DNA from: Pontibacter aydingkolensis
GTDB taxonomy: Bacteria > Bacteroidota > Bacteroidia > Cytophagales > Hymenobacteraceae
DNA: 64,000 nucleotides
Direction of reading: 5' to 3'
Assembly: GCF_019443125.1 (NCBI RefSeq)
Contig: NZ_JAHYXK010000013.1
Coordinates: forward strand, 53,663 to 117,662
Part shown: positions 53,114 through 60,560 of the stretch, in pieces
Numbering within the stretch: the stretch's first letter is position 1
How the letters are laid out: each line of letters opens with the position of its first letter
Translations under genes and position numbers: made by a program
Notes under the pieces: generated by a model
What the model was told of the DNA's origin: nothing
What the model saw: only the letters and a program-made list of their open reading frames with translations
Databases searched by the model: none

Positions 53114-54448
53114 ATGAAATCAATCCTCATAAAAAACGCCCAACTCGTAAACGAAGGAAGTATAACCACTGCAGATGTACTGGTAAAAGACGGACGTATT
53201 GCGAAAATCAGCCAAAGTATAACCGCAGAAGCTGATGAAACTATAGATGCTACAGGTTTATACTTGCTGCCCGGTGTAATAGACGACCAGGTGCATTTCC
53301 GGGAGCCCGGACTTACCCACAAAGCAAACATCGAAACAGAAGCCAGAGCAGCTGTAGCAGGCGGAACCACCTCTTTTATGGAGATGCCCAACACAGTGCC
53401 AAACGCGGTAACGCAGGAATTGCTGGAAGATAAGTATAACATTGCTGCTGAAACCTCGCTGGCCAATTACTCCTTTTACATGGGGGCTACCAACGATAAC
53501 CTGGCCGAGGTGCTGCTCACAAACCCAAATACAGTTTGCGGTATCAAGATATTTATGGGTTCTTCAACGGGGAATATGCTGGTAGATAATGCCGAAACGC
53601 TAGAAGAAATTTTTGCCAAAGCCAAATTGCCAATTGCCGTACACTGCGAAGATGAGCAGACCATCCGCGATAACATGGCCATCTATGAAGAAAAGTATGG
53701 CGATGATATTCCGGTAAAGTGCCACCCGGAGATCCGCAACGAAGCAGCTTGCTTCAAATCCAGTTACATGGCTGTAAAGCTGGCCGAAAAACATAATACG
53801 CGCCTGCATATCCTGCACATCTCCACCGAAGAGGAACTGAAGCTATTCCGCAACGACATTCCGCTGGAGCAGAAACGCATTACCGCAGAAATATGTGTTC
53901 ATCACCTGTGGTTCGATAAAGAAGATTACGACAAGTATGGATCCCAGATAAAGTGTAACCCGGCTATAAAAGAGCATCGCCATAAAGAAGGGCTATTGAA
54001 AGGACTGCTGGAAGATAAACTAGACGTTATTGCGACAGACCACGCCCCACATACCTGGGAAGAAAAACAAGGAAAGTATAAGCAGGCTCCGTCTGGGGTA
54101 CCATTGGTGCAACACTCATTGCAGATGATGCTGGAGTTTGTGAAAAAAGGTAAGCTAACGCTGGAGAAAATGGTAGAGAAAATGAGCCATGCACCAGCCA
54201 TACTTTTTAACGTGCGTGAGCGCGGCTATATAAGAGAAGGCTACTGGGCCGACCTTGTGTTAGTAGATATAAACAAGCCTTACACGGTTTCCAAAGAGAA
54301 TACTTACTACAAATGTGGTTGGTCACCTTTCGAGGGGCATACTTTCAATTCAACTATAACGCATACTATAGTTTCTGGTCACCTGGCCTTTGTCAACGGC
54401 ACTTTCGATGAGAGTAAAAAAGGGGAGAGGTTACTGTTCGACAGGTAA
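53114..54448 (+). CDS. pyrC: dihydroorotase
   Basis: Cyclises carbamoyl aspartate to dihydroorotate in pyrimidine synthesis; amidohydrolase barrel of 444 residues. The N-terminus VIDDQVHFREPGLTHKANIE holds a QxH in place of the usual HxH zinc motif. Other ligands are GIKIFMGSSTGNMLVD (carbamylated Lys region), HCEDE, LHILHIS and the catalytic Asp in ATDHAPHTWEEKQGKYKQAP. The Gln replacement is, as far as I recall, common in Bacteroidota. The following DUF6980-like gene starts 2 bases after the stop. Confidence 0.95.
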   Translation: MKSILIKNAQLVNEGSITTADVLVKDGRIAKISQSITAEADETIDATGLYLLPGVIDDQVHFREPGLTHKANIETEARAAVAGGTTSFMEMPNTVPNAVTQELLEDKYNIAAETSLANYSFYMGATNDNLAEVLLTNPNTVCGIKIFMGSSTGNMLVDNAETLEEIFAKAKLPIAVHCEDEQTIRDNMAIYEEKYGDDIPVKCHPEIRNEAACFKSSYMAVKLAEKHNTRLHILHISTEEELKLFRNDIPLEQKRITAEICVHHLWFDKEDYDKYGSQIKCNPAIKEHRHKEGLLKGLLEDKLDVIATDHAPHTWEEKQGKYKQAPSGVPLVQHSLQMMLEFVKKGKLTLEKMVEKMSHAPAILFNVRERGYIREGYWADLVLVDINKPYTVSKENTYYKCGWSPFEGHTFNSTITHTIVSGHLAFVNGTFDESKKGERLLFDR

Positions 54449-54450
54449 GT

Positions 54451-54819
54451 ATGGAGCTAGAGAAATTCAAATCCTTACATGCCCGATTTTTCGGGAAAGA
54501 CCTGCCAGAAGAGGTAGTGCACTCAGAAGAGTATGAAGCTTATGAAGAGGCCATACACCAAGATGAAACGTGCTACAACTGGGCCACTGCCGAAAAGCTA
54601 AAGGCCAGGGGCTTTGACTACAAGAACTACTGCTGCATGATGATGGCGGATAAAGTATACGAAAGCCTGGACGAGGATGGGGAAATAAAGGATGACGATC
54701 CGGAAGTGATCATCAACAAATGGGATGAAGGTTTTTATGGCATACCAGTGCATAATGGTGGCGCTACGATGGTGGTGATTAACTATTGCCCTTGGTGCGG
54801 CAGTAAGCTAAGTAAGTAA
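54451..54819 (+). CDS. DUF6980-like small protein with C-terminal zinc-ribbon-like motif
   Basis: 122 residues, MELEKFKSLHARFFGKDLPE. Cys pairs lie in YKNYCCMMMADKV and in NYCPWCGSKL at the very end (C-x2-C), which could bind zinc. The middle (VIINKWDEGFYGIPVHNGG) is conserved in DUF6980-like proteins by recall. Function unknown. It is in an operon with pyrC, two bases downstream, but no metabolic link is evident. Confidence 0.7.
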   Translation: MELEKFKSLHARFFGKDLPEEVVHSEEYEAYEEAIHQDETCYNWATAEKLKARGFDYKNYCCMMMADKVYESLDEDGEIKDDDPEVIINKWDEGFYGIPVHNGGATMVVINYCPWCGSKLSK

Positions 54820-54894
54820 ATCTCTTCTGTATAGGAACTTACTTAGCGCTTTGACCGGAGTGATAAAATTTTGTGCAAAAAATGCGTTCCAAGT

Positions 54895-54925
54895 ATTGCA
54901 TTATGTGATTTGCTGCGTATATTTG
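54895..54925 (+). promoter_or_regulatory. tRNA-His promoter
   Basis: ATTG at 54895-54898, 19-base spacer, TATATTTG at 54918-54925, close match to the TTTG-N19-TAnnTTTG consensus; the predicted start lies a few bases before the tRNA. Confidence 0.75.
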
Positions 54926-54944
54926 CACTCTCAAATGAGACACG

Positions 54945-55021
54945 GTGGTTGTAGCTCAGTAGGTTAGAGCACCAGATTGTGATTCTGGGGGTCGTGGGTT
55001 CGAGCCCCATCTTCCACCCCA
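54945..55021 (+). tRNA. tRNA-His (anticodon GTG)
   Basis: The D stem GCTC/GAGC, anticodon stem CCAGA/TCTGG with GTG anticodon and T arm GTGGG-TTCGAGC-CCCAT are all present. The extra 5' G at 54944 (G-1) faces C73 as expected for tRNA-His. CCA is encoded at 55019-55021. The acceptor stem GTGGTTG / CTTCCAC leaves two T-T appositions (positions 5-68 and 6-67). Confidence 0.93.
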
Positions 55022-55053
55022 AGCCCTTGAAGTGAACCTTCAGGGGCTTTTTT
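55021..55053 (+). terminator. terminator after tRNA-His
   Basis: Stem AAGCCCTTGAAG / CTTCAGGGGCTT (one G-T pair) with a 5-base loop and TTTTTT; begins at the end of CCA. Confidence 0.88.
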
Positions 55054-55163
55054 ATTTAAGTAAATTGCTAAATGGCTTAACTGTCAAATTGTTGAAAATA
55101 AGTACATTTGTGAATAAACTCTTTAACAATTAGCCCTTAAGTTAACAATCAACAATTAAAAAT

Positions 55164-56087
55164 ATGAGCTTAGTAGTAGTAGGTTCGATGGCGTTTGATG
55201 CGCTGGAGACTCCCTTCGGGAAAACAGACAAGATTGTAGGCGGCGCGGCAACGTACATCTCGCTTTCTTCTTCATACTTTGTGAAGCCGGTAAATGTAGT
55301 ATCGGTGGTAGGTGGCGATTTCGACCAGGACCACGTTGCTTTAATGCACCAGCGCAACATCAGCACCGAAGGCGTGCAGGTAAAAGAGAACGAGAAGTCT
55401 TTCTTCTGGTCTGGCCGCTACTTTAATGACATGAACAGCCGCGAAACGCTTGTAACCGAGCTGAACGTACTAGGCGACTTCGACCCGATTATTCCGGATA
55501 GCTACCAGGGTTGCGAGTACCTGATGCTGGGCAACCTTGCGCCACAGGTACAAAAAACAGTTATCGAGCGTTTAACGGAGCGTCCTAAGCTAGTAGTAAT
55601 GGATACCATGAACTTTTGGATGGACATTGCTCTGGACGAACTGAAAGAAACGCTGAAACTGGTAGATGTACTTTCTATTAATGACGAGGAAGCGCGCCAG
55701 TTAAGTGGTGAGTATTCGTTAGTAAAAGCTGCCAAAAAGATCATGGCAATGGGGCCTAAATTCCTGATCATCAAAAAAGGTGAGCACGGTGCCCTCTTGT
55801 TTAACGAGGATAAAGTATTCTTTGCACCAGCCCTGCCATTGGAAGAAGTGTTCGACCCAACCGGAGCCGGCGATACCTTTGCAGGTGGCTTTATCGGTTA
55901 CATTGCCAGCACCAACGATATCAGCTTCGAGAACATGAAGCGCGCTATTATATATGGTTCTGCTATGGCGTCCTTCTGCGTTGAGAAATTCGGTACTGAG
56001 CGCCTTAAAAACCTGACACAAGAGGAAATTGAGAACCGCGTTCAGCAGTTTGTAAACCTTGTAGCTTTTGACACGGTGCTACAATAA
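55164..56087 (+). CDS. PfkB family carbohydrate or nucleoside kinase
   Basis: ATP-dependent sugar or nucleoside kinase of the ribokinase fold, 307 residues. Starts MSLVVVGSMAFDALETPFGK. The C-terminal signature DPTGAGDTFAGGFIGYIAS (about 231-249) holds the catalytic Asp and the anion hole GAGD. An internal LNVLGDFDPIIPDSYQGCEY and LIIKKGEHGALLF are typical. The exact substrate (adenosine, ribose or other) is not determined. Candidate -7 TACATTTG at 55103-55110 without a strong -33. Confidence 0.9.
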   Translation: MSLVVVGSMAFDALETPFGKTDKIVGGAATYISLSSSYFVKPVNVVSVVGGDFDQDHVALMHQRNISTEGVQVKENEKSFFWSGRYFNDMNSRETLVTELNVLGDFDPIIPDSYQGCEYLMLGNLAPQVQKTVIERLTERPKLVVMDTMNFWMDIALDELKETLKLVDVLSINDEEARQLSGEYSLVKAAKKIMAMGPKFLIIKKGEHGALLFNEDKVFFAPALPLEEVFDPTGAGDTFAGGFIGYIASTNDISFENMKRAIIYGSAMASFCVEKFGTERLKNLTQEEIENRVQQFVNLVAFDTVLQ

Positions 56088-56108
56088 ATACAGCAGCATA
56101 TAAAGTAT

Positions 56109-56137
56109 AAAAAGGGAAGCTATAGCTTCCCTTTTTT
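56109..56137 (+). terminator. terminator after the PfkB kinase
   Basis: Near-perfect palindrome AAAAGGGAAGCTA / TAGCTTCCCTTTT followed by T-run; starts about 20 bases after the stop. Confidence 0.85.
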
Positions 56138-56240
56138 CATTTTGGAGAATGGCCAACGTATGCTATAGCTTAGTGTAATTTGTAACAAAATGTAGTTAAA
56201 AGGGGTAAAACCAATTATACATTAACAATTAGATTGGATT

Positions 56241-56441
56241 ATGAGCATACAGAATCAAGATAAGAATAAAATGGATGAGTTGAAGAAAAATAACCCTAAT
56301 CAGGCCGACCCAAAGAAGCCGATGGGTAATATCGACGACAATCCGAACCGCAATGCATTAAATAAAGATGCTACCAAGGTGCAGAACCCTAACCGCAACT
56401 TAGCGAAGGGTGGTAACAATACGCCATACGATAAAAAGTAG
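56241..56441 (+). CDS. small Asn-rich protein, probably disordered
   Basis: 66 residues, hydrophilic, without hydrophobic core or signal. It repeats the pentapeptide NPNRN twice (about residues 34-38 and 49-53) and has MSIQNQDKNKMDELKKNNPN at the start. Not recognised. Possibly stress-related or disordered; there is no further evidence. Starts ATG 56241 with a free leader. Confidence 0.55.
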   Translation: MSIQNQDKNKMDELKKNNPNQADPKKPMGNIDDNPNRNALNKDATKVQNPNRNLAKGGNNTPYDKK

Positions 56442-56576
56442 GGCATACTACAAACAAAATAAAAGCTATGAAAATACTGGAGGATGGCCGTGATGGCTTT
56501 CTTCCTTTTTTTATGCCTATAGGTATGCGTTGTATGTAGCTAAATGCTTATCTTTCTTTAGCTCATACTTCGTTGC

Positions 56577-57815
56577 ATGTATAAAACTGATGTCTGTATA
56601 CTTGGTGCCGGCCCGGGTGGTGCTACGGCTGCGCTACACCTGGCTAAAAAAGGTGCTTCCTGCCTCTTAGTTGATAAAGCTGTATTCCCTAGAGACAAAG
56701 TATGTGGCGATGCCCTGAGCGGGAAAGTGGTTAACGAACTGCGTCGCATCTCTCCCGAATTACCTGCGCTTTTCAGTCATCAGCGGGAGCAACTGCCTTC
56801 GTGGGGTATACATTTTATATCGCCGGGAGGGCAAAAGCTGAGTGTGCCATTTAAGTATAACTATAAACCAGAACAAGATGCACCAGCCGGTTACATTTCT
56901 AAACGATTAGATTTCGATAATTTTCTGGTAGACCAGGTAAAACAGCATCCGGAAATTACCTTACTGGAAAGTATGGATATAACAAAGTATGAGAGGCAGC
57001 AGGGCGGAGGCTTTATACTTTCGGGCAAAAACGGCGATCAGCAGATAGAGACCAGGTTATTGATTGTGGCAAATGGGGCGCAGTCAGGCTTTACGCGTCA
57101 CATAGCAGGATTGCAGCAGGAGCCGGAGCATTACTGTGCTGGCCTGCGTGCTTACTATAAAGGAGTACAGGATCTGGATGCGGATAATTTTATTGAGCTG
57201 CATTTTTTTAAAGACTTTTTGCCAGGCTATTTCTGGGTTTTTCCACTGCCAGGCGGTTTTGCCAATGTGGGTGTTGGTATGCTGAGCAGCGCCATCAGCA
57301 GCAAAAAACTCAATCTGAAAAAAGAAATGCTGCGCATGATAGCTACGCATCCGGAACTCCAAAGGCGGTTTAACGGAGCAGAACTGGTAGGGGATATAAA
57401 AGGCTATGGTTTGCCGCTGGGCTCAAAAAAGCGCAGCCTTTCCGGAGATAGCTATATGCTTGTAGGCGATGCTGGTGCTTTGATAGATCCGTTTACAGGC
57501 GAAGGCGTGAGCAATGCCATGATAAGTGGCTGCTGGGCAGCAGCACAGGCTATACTTTGTTTAGAACAACAGGATTTCTCCGCCGCTTTTATGCAGGCCT
57601 ACGATAAAGCCGTTTACAACCGCCTCTGGAAAGAGCTGAAGCTAAGCCGGCAAATGCAAAAGCTGCTTAACTACCCATGGCTTTTTAACCAGGTAGCCAG
57701 CAAGGCAACCAAAAACCAGGCATTGGCCGAAACCATCTCCTGCATGTTTAACGACATTGACCTGCGAGAAAAGCTAAAGCAGCCTTCTTTTTACTTTAAG
57801 CTGCTGTTTAATTGA
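56577..57815 (+). CDS. geranylgeranyl-reductase-family FAD oxidoreductase
   Basis: Flavoprotein of the GGR/CrtP-like family reducing isoprenoid or polyprenyl chains, 412 residues. The FAD-binding start GAGPGGATAALHLAKKG lies at residues 10-26; KVCGDALSGKVV is conserved near 41-52. The second FAD contact GDAGALIDPFTGEGVSNAMI lies at about 300. Product could be a reduced quinone side chain, carotenoid or lipid. Single gene after a small hypothetical. Substrate unknown. Confidence 0.9.
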   Translation: MYKTDVCILGAGPGGATAALHLAKKGASCLLVDKAVFPRDKVCGDALSGKVVNELRRISPELPALFSHQREQLPSWGIHFISPGGQKLSVPFKYNYKPEQDAPAGYISKRLDFDNFLVDQVKQHPEITLLESMDITKYERQQGGGFILSGKNGDQQIETRLLIVANGAQSGFTRHIAGLQQEPEHYCAGLRAYYKGVQDLDADNFIELHFFKDFLPGYFWVFPLPGGFANVGVGMLSSAISSKKLNLKKEMLRMIATHPELQRRFNGAELVGDIKGYGLPLGSKKRSLSGDSYMLVGDAGALIDPFTGEGVSNAMISGCWAAAQAILCLEQQDFSAAFMQAYDKAVYNRLWKELKLSRQMQKLLNYPWLFNQVASKATKNQALAETISCMFNDIDLREKLKQPSFYFKLLFN

Positions 57816-57821
57816 GTCAAG

Positions 57822-57967
57822 CTAGAGACGCAAAATATTGCGTCTCTACAAAATCAAATTGATAATTTTACTTATTGCCTCCCCTATAGAAATTAATAAA
57901 GATATTCTGCTACAGGAAGTATAAATTTTGGATTCCTGCTGTAGAGATGCATTTTTTGCGTCTCCTG
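57822..57967. repeat. paired palindromic repeat (REP doublet-like), family E (second copy)
   Basis: A 29-base unit CTAGAGACGCAAAATATTGC... (57822-57850) recurs inverted at 57940-57967 with about three differences and one indel. It encloses 89 bases without a gene and shares the GAGACGCAAnATTnTTGCGTCTC core with the element at 51191-51494. It lies between convergent genes. Confidence 0.75.
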
Positions 57968-57973
57968 CCTGTG

Positions 57974-59689
57974 CTAAAACTCCTGCTTCAGCCATTGTTT
58001 AAAGCTTTTCTTTTGTTCTTCCGTAGTATCGTTTCTTTTCTCAATTGTATACTTGCTGTAGTAGTTGTTGCCATCAGGTGCCAGATTTATACTTCTCAGT
58101 TGTTTCTCCCTAAAAAATGTTAGTTCTGTCTGCTTTGGTTGCAATGCCAATAGGTGCTGCAGGTTGTTCTCTATTTTGCGTCCGTTTAGGGCTACAAGTT
58201 CATCATCTACACTTACTGCTTTGCTGGCCGGAGAGCCCAGGGCTATAGCCGTTACTTTAGCCGCACCCTCCGATGTTACCTTAAAACCATACTTGCCTTC
58301 GTTAATAATTGGGTTCTCTGATTTTTTTAATGTACAGCCAACAAAGTATAAAGCCTCATCTAAAGCCTGCTCGATAGGTGCAGTGCCGTTAATATATTGA
58401 TCAAAGTATGAGGCAAAGGAAATCCCAGCTACTTCATCTACCAGTTTCGCATAATCAGCTTCTGTATAGCCTTTGCCAGTTTTGCCAAAACGCTCCCAAA
58501 GTAAACGCATTATTGTGTCCAGGCTGGCGTTACGGCTGGTTTGCTGGCGCAATTGCAGGTCCAGAAGCAGCGCGGTTAGAGCCCCTTTTATGTAGATAGA
58601 TACTTTACGATCCGGGATGCCAGGCTTATAGCCATCCAGCCACAGGTCGAAAGACGAATCGGCTACAGATAGATTGTTACGGCTGTAGTCTGCAAAGTAG
58701 CGTTGCAGGGTAGTGTTGAGCTCATCAAAGTATTGCTGTGCTGTGAAAACGCCTGCTCTTGCCAGCATATAATCGCCATAGTATGTTGTAATGCCTTCGG
58801 CTACATAACCTGTTTTAAAGTAATTTTCCTGTGCAAAGTTGTAAGGGGTCATCTCGGCAGGGCGAATTTTCTTAATATTCCAGGTGTGGAATAATTCATG
58901 CGAACTTACTCCCAGAAACTCTTTGTACAGGCTCGGCGCCATCAACAGTTCGCCGGGGCCGAGTGTAATAACAGTAGAGTTGCTGTGCTCCACGCCATGG
59001 TAAGTGCGGTAAGGCAGTATTTCGTTCAGGTAATGATACTTCTGCACCGGAAAGTCGCCAAACACCTCCAGCTGTTCCTTTGTAAAGGCGGTAAAATCGT
59101 GTTTTATCTTATCCCAGTCCGGTTGGCAGTCGCCTTGTATCCATATATAAAAAGGTATACCATTTACCTCATACATTTCTTTTTTAAGAGATGCGCTGGC
59201 TATAAAAGGGCTGTCAACCAGTTCGTCAAAGCTGGCGGCCTGTAAAGTATGCTTTTCTGTTTCTTGTAAACCGCATGCAATCTGCCAGTTTTCCGGAATA
59301 GCAAGTTTTATAAAATATGGCTCATGCTCACGTCCTTCTACCGCCATCAGGCAGTTTATCGGGTTCAGGTACAGCTGCTCCTCATCCAGCCACGATCCGC
59401 CTCCATCCATTTGCCTGGCATAAAAGCTATACTTTATTTCAATAGTAGCTGCGCCATTTGCCTGCACAAGCCACCTGTCTTTTGTTATCTTGCTGGTGGT
59501 TATACTTTGTCCGTTGGCAGATGAAGTTACAGCTCTTAGCTTTTGGGCAAAGTGTTGCAGTTCGTAACGTCCTGGGCGCCAGGCTGGCAGTTGCAGGTAT
59601 ACCTCCTGTGCTGTGTTTTCAGAGATCGTAAGGGTTATATCGAGGTAGTGCGTCAGTGGGTTGCTATAAGAGAGATGGTAGGCTATCAT
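57974..59689 (-). CDS. M61 family metallopeptidase with PDZ domain
   Basis: Zinc aminopeptidase of the glycyl aminopeptidase (M61) family, 571 residues. It has an N-terminal all-beta domain (to about 170). The catalytic domain has HELFHTWNIKKIRP (His-Glu-x2-His zinc site, about residue 262) and the downstream ligand Glu region YVAEGITTYYGDYMLARAGV. A PDZ domain lies near residues 455-530 (KVTSEGAAKVTAIALGSPAS). No signal peptide is seen, so it is likely cytosolic. Cleavage specificity is by family only. Confidence 0.92.
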   Translation of the reverse strand: MIAYHLSYSNPLTHYLDITLTISENTAQEVYLQLPAWRPGRYELQHFAQKLRAVTSSANGQSITTSKITKDRWLVQANGAATIEIKYSFYARQMDGGGSWLDEEQLYLNPINCLMAVEGREHEPYFIKLAIPENWQIACGLQETEKHTLQAASFDELVDSPFIASASLKKEMYEVNGIPFYIWIQGDCQPDWDKIKHDFTAFTKEQLEVFGDFPVQKYHYLNEILPYRTYHGVEHSNSTVITLGPGELLMAPSLYKEFLGVSSHELFHTWNIKKIRPAEMTPYNFAQENYFKTGYVAEGITTYYGDYMLARAGVFTAQQYFDELNTTLQRYFADYSRNNLSVADSSFDLWLDGYKPGIPDRKVSIYIKGALTALLLDLQLRQQTSRNASLDTIMRLLWERFGKTGKGYTEADYAKLVDEVAGISFASYFDQYINGTAPIEQALDEALYFVGCTLKKSENPIINEGKYGFKVTSEGAAKVTAIALGSPASKAVSVDDELVALNGRKIENNLQHLLALQPKQTELTFFREKQLRSINLAPDGNNYYSKYTIEKRNDTTEEQKKSFKQWLKQEF

Positions 59690-59855
59690 AGTTTTTAATT
59701 GTTGATTGGCTGAATTGTTAAATTGTTGTACCTGAATGCTTGGTAATCAGTTCGCAGATTCTGCAGCAAAGTATAGGCAATAGTTATAGTTCTGAAAAAT
59801 AAATATTAGAACAATCAACAATCAACAGGTTTTTTGTAAAAAAGTGAAGGCATAC

Positions 59856-59886
59856 TTTGTTAATTACAAAAGGTTGTCTAATTTTG
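59856..59886 (+). promoter_or_regulatory. rpmH promoter
   Basis: Perfect consensus: TTTG at 59856-59859, 19-base spacer, TAATTTTG at 59879-59886. The predicted start is about 20 bases before the rpmH ATG. Confidence 0.82.
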
Positions 59887-59914
59887 CAGGCCATAATAAA
59901 ACCATTGGCAGACG

Positions 59915-60076
59915 ATGAAAAGAACATTCCAGCCTTCTCAGAGAAAAAGAAGAAACAAACACGGTTTCAGATCAAGAATGGAAACCGCTAACGGTAGAAG
60001 AGTATTGGCTAGCAGAAGAGCCAAAGGCAGAAAGAGACTATCTGTTTCTGACGAAAAAAGACATAAGGCGGCTTAA
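59915..60076 (+). CDS. rpmH: ribosomal protein bL34
   Basis: Basic 53-residue protein, [20 protein letters not shown], continuing with [20 protein letters not shown] and [10 protein letters not shown]. This is the standard bL34 sequence, MKRT(F/Y)QPS.RKR...HGFR.RM. It leads the usual pair with rnpA. The reported yidD neighbour is absent here. Followed by a small hairpin before rnpA. Confidence 0.98.
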   Translation: MKRTFQPSQRKRRNKHGFRSRMETANGRRVLASRRAKGRKRLSVSDEKRHKAA

Positions 60077-60091
60077 TCCCTTTTAAGGGAT
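60076..60091 (+). promoter_or_regulatory. small hairpin between rpmH and rnpA
   Basis: Palindrome ATCCCTT / AAGGGAT directly after the rpmH stop. No T-run, so perhaps a processing site or weak attenuator. Confidence 0.35.
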
Positions 60092-60121
60092 AATGCTTCG
60101 CTTATTTATTCGTAGCCGCTC

Positions 60122-60532
60122 ATGCAAAGCGAGCCAGCTAACGAGCCGATAAACGAACAGCCAACTTCTTATACATTTTCGAAAGAAGAACACTTGTGTA
60201 GCAAGCGCCTTATCGCGCTGCTGTTCAGCAAGGGTTCTTCTTTTAATTTGTATCCGCTGCGGTTTATACTTTATACGCCGCAAGATGTGCCTCCTGCACA
60301 AACACAGGTACTCATTTCTGTATCTAAGCGCTATTTTAAACGCGCTGTAGACCGTAACCGCTTAAAGCGGCAAATGCGTGAGGCTTACCGCCTTAATAAG
60401 CATCTCCTAACCCAAAACCCGGAGCAGGCTCCACAGCTATTGGGTATTCTTTACATTGGTAAAGAAAAAAAATCCTTTCATACTATCCAGAAAAAACTAA
60501 TTTCAGGTTTGGAACGTTGTTTGAGTAAGTAG
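60122..60532 (+). CDS. rnpA: ribonuclease P protein component
   Basis: Protein subunit of RNase P, which matures tRNA 5' ends. 136 residues, with the family signature ISVSKRYFKRAVDRNRLKRQ followed by MREAYRLNK (about residues 60-92), in place of the typical KR.VGNAV.RNR.KR. The RNR box (about residue 78) and basic C-terminus are visible. An Asn/Pro-rich N-terminal part is extra. Directly after rpmH. Confidence 0.94.
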   Translation: MQSEPANEPINEQPTSYTFSKEEHLCSKRLIALLFSKGSSFNLYPLRFILYTPQDVPPAQTQVLISVSKRYFKRAVDRNRLKRQMREAYRLNKHLLTQNPEQAPQLLGILYIGKEKKSFHTIQKKLISGLERCLSK

Positions 60533-60560
60533 TCTTACCTCGTCCTTTATACCTGAAATT

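Noticed and set aside
59690..60121. Replication origin near rpmH-rnpA
   Set aside because: No dnaA gene and no cluster of DnaA boxes was noticed; rpmH-rnpA alone does not mark the origin in Bacteroidota.
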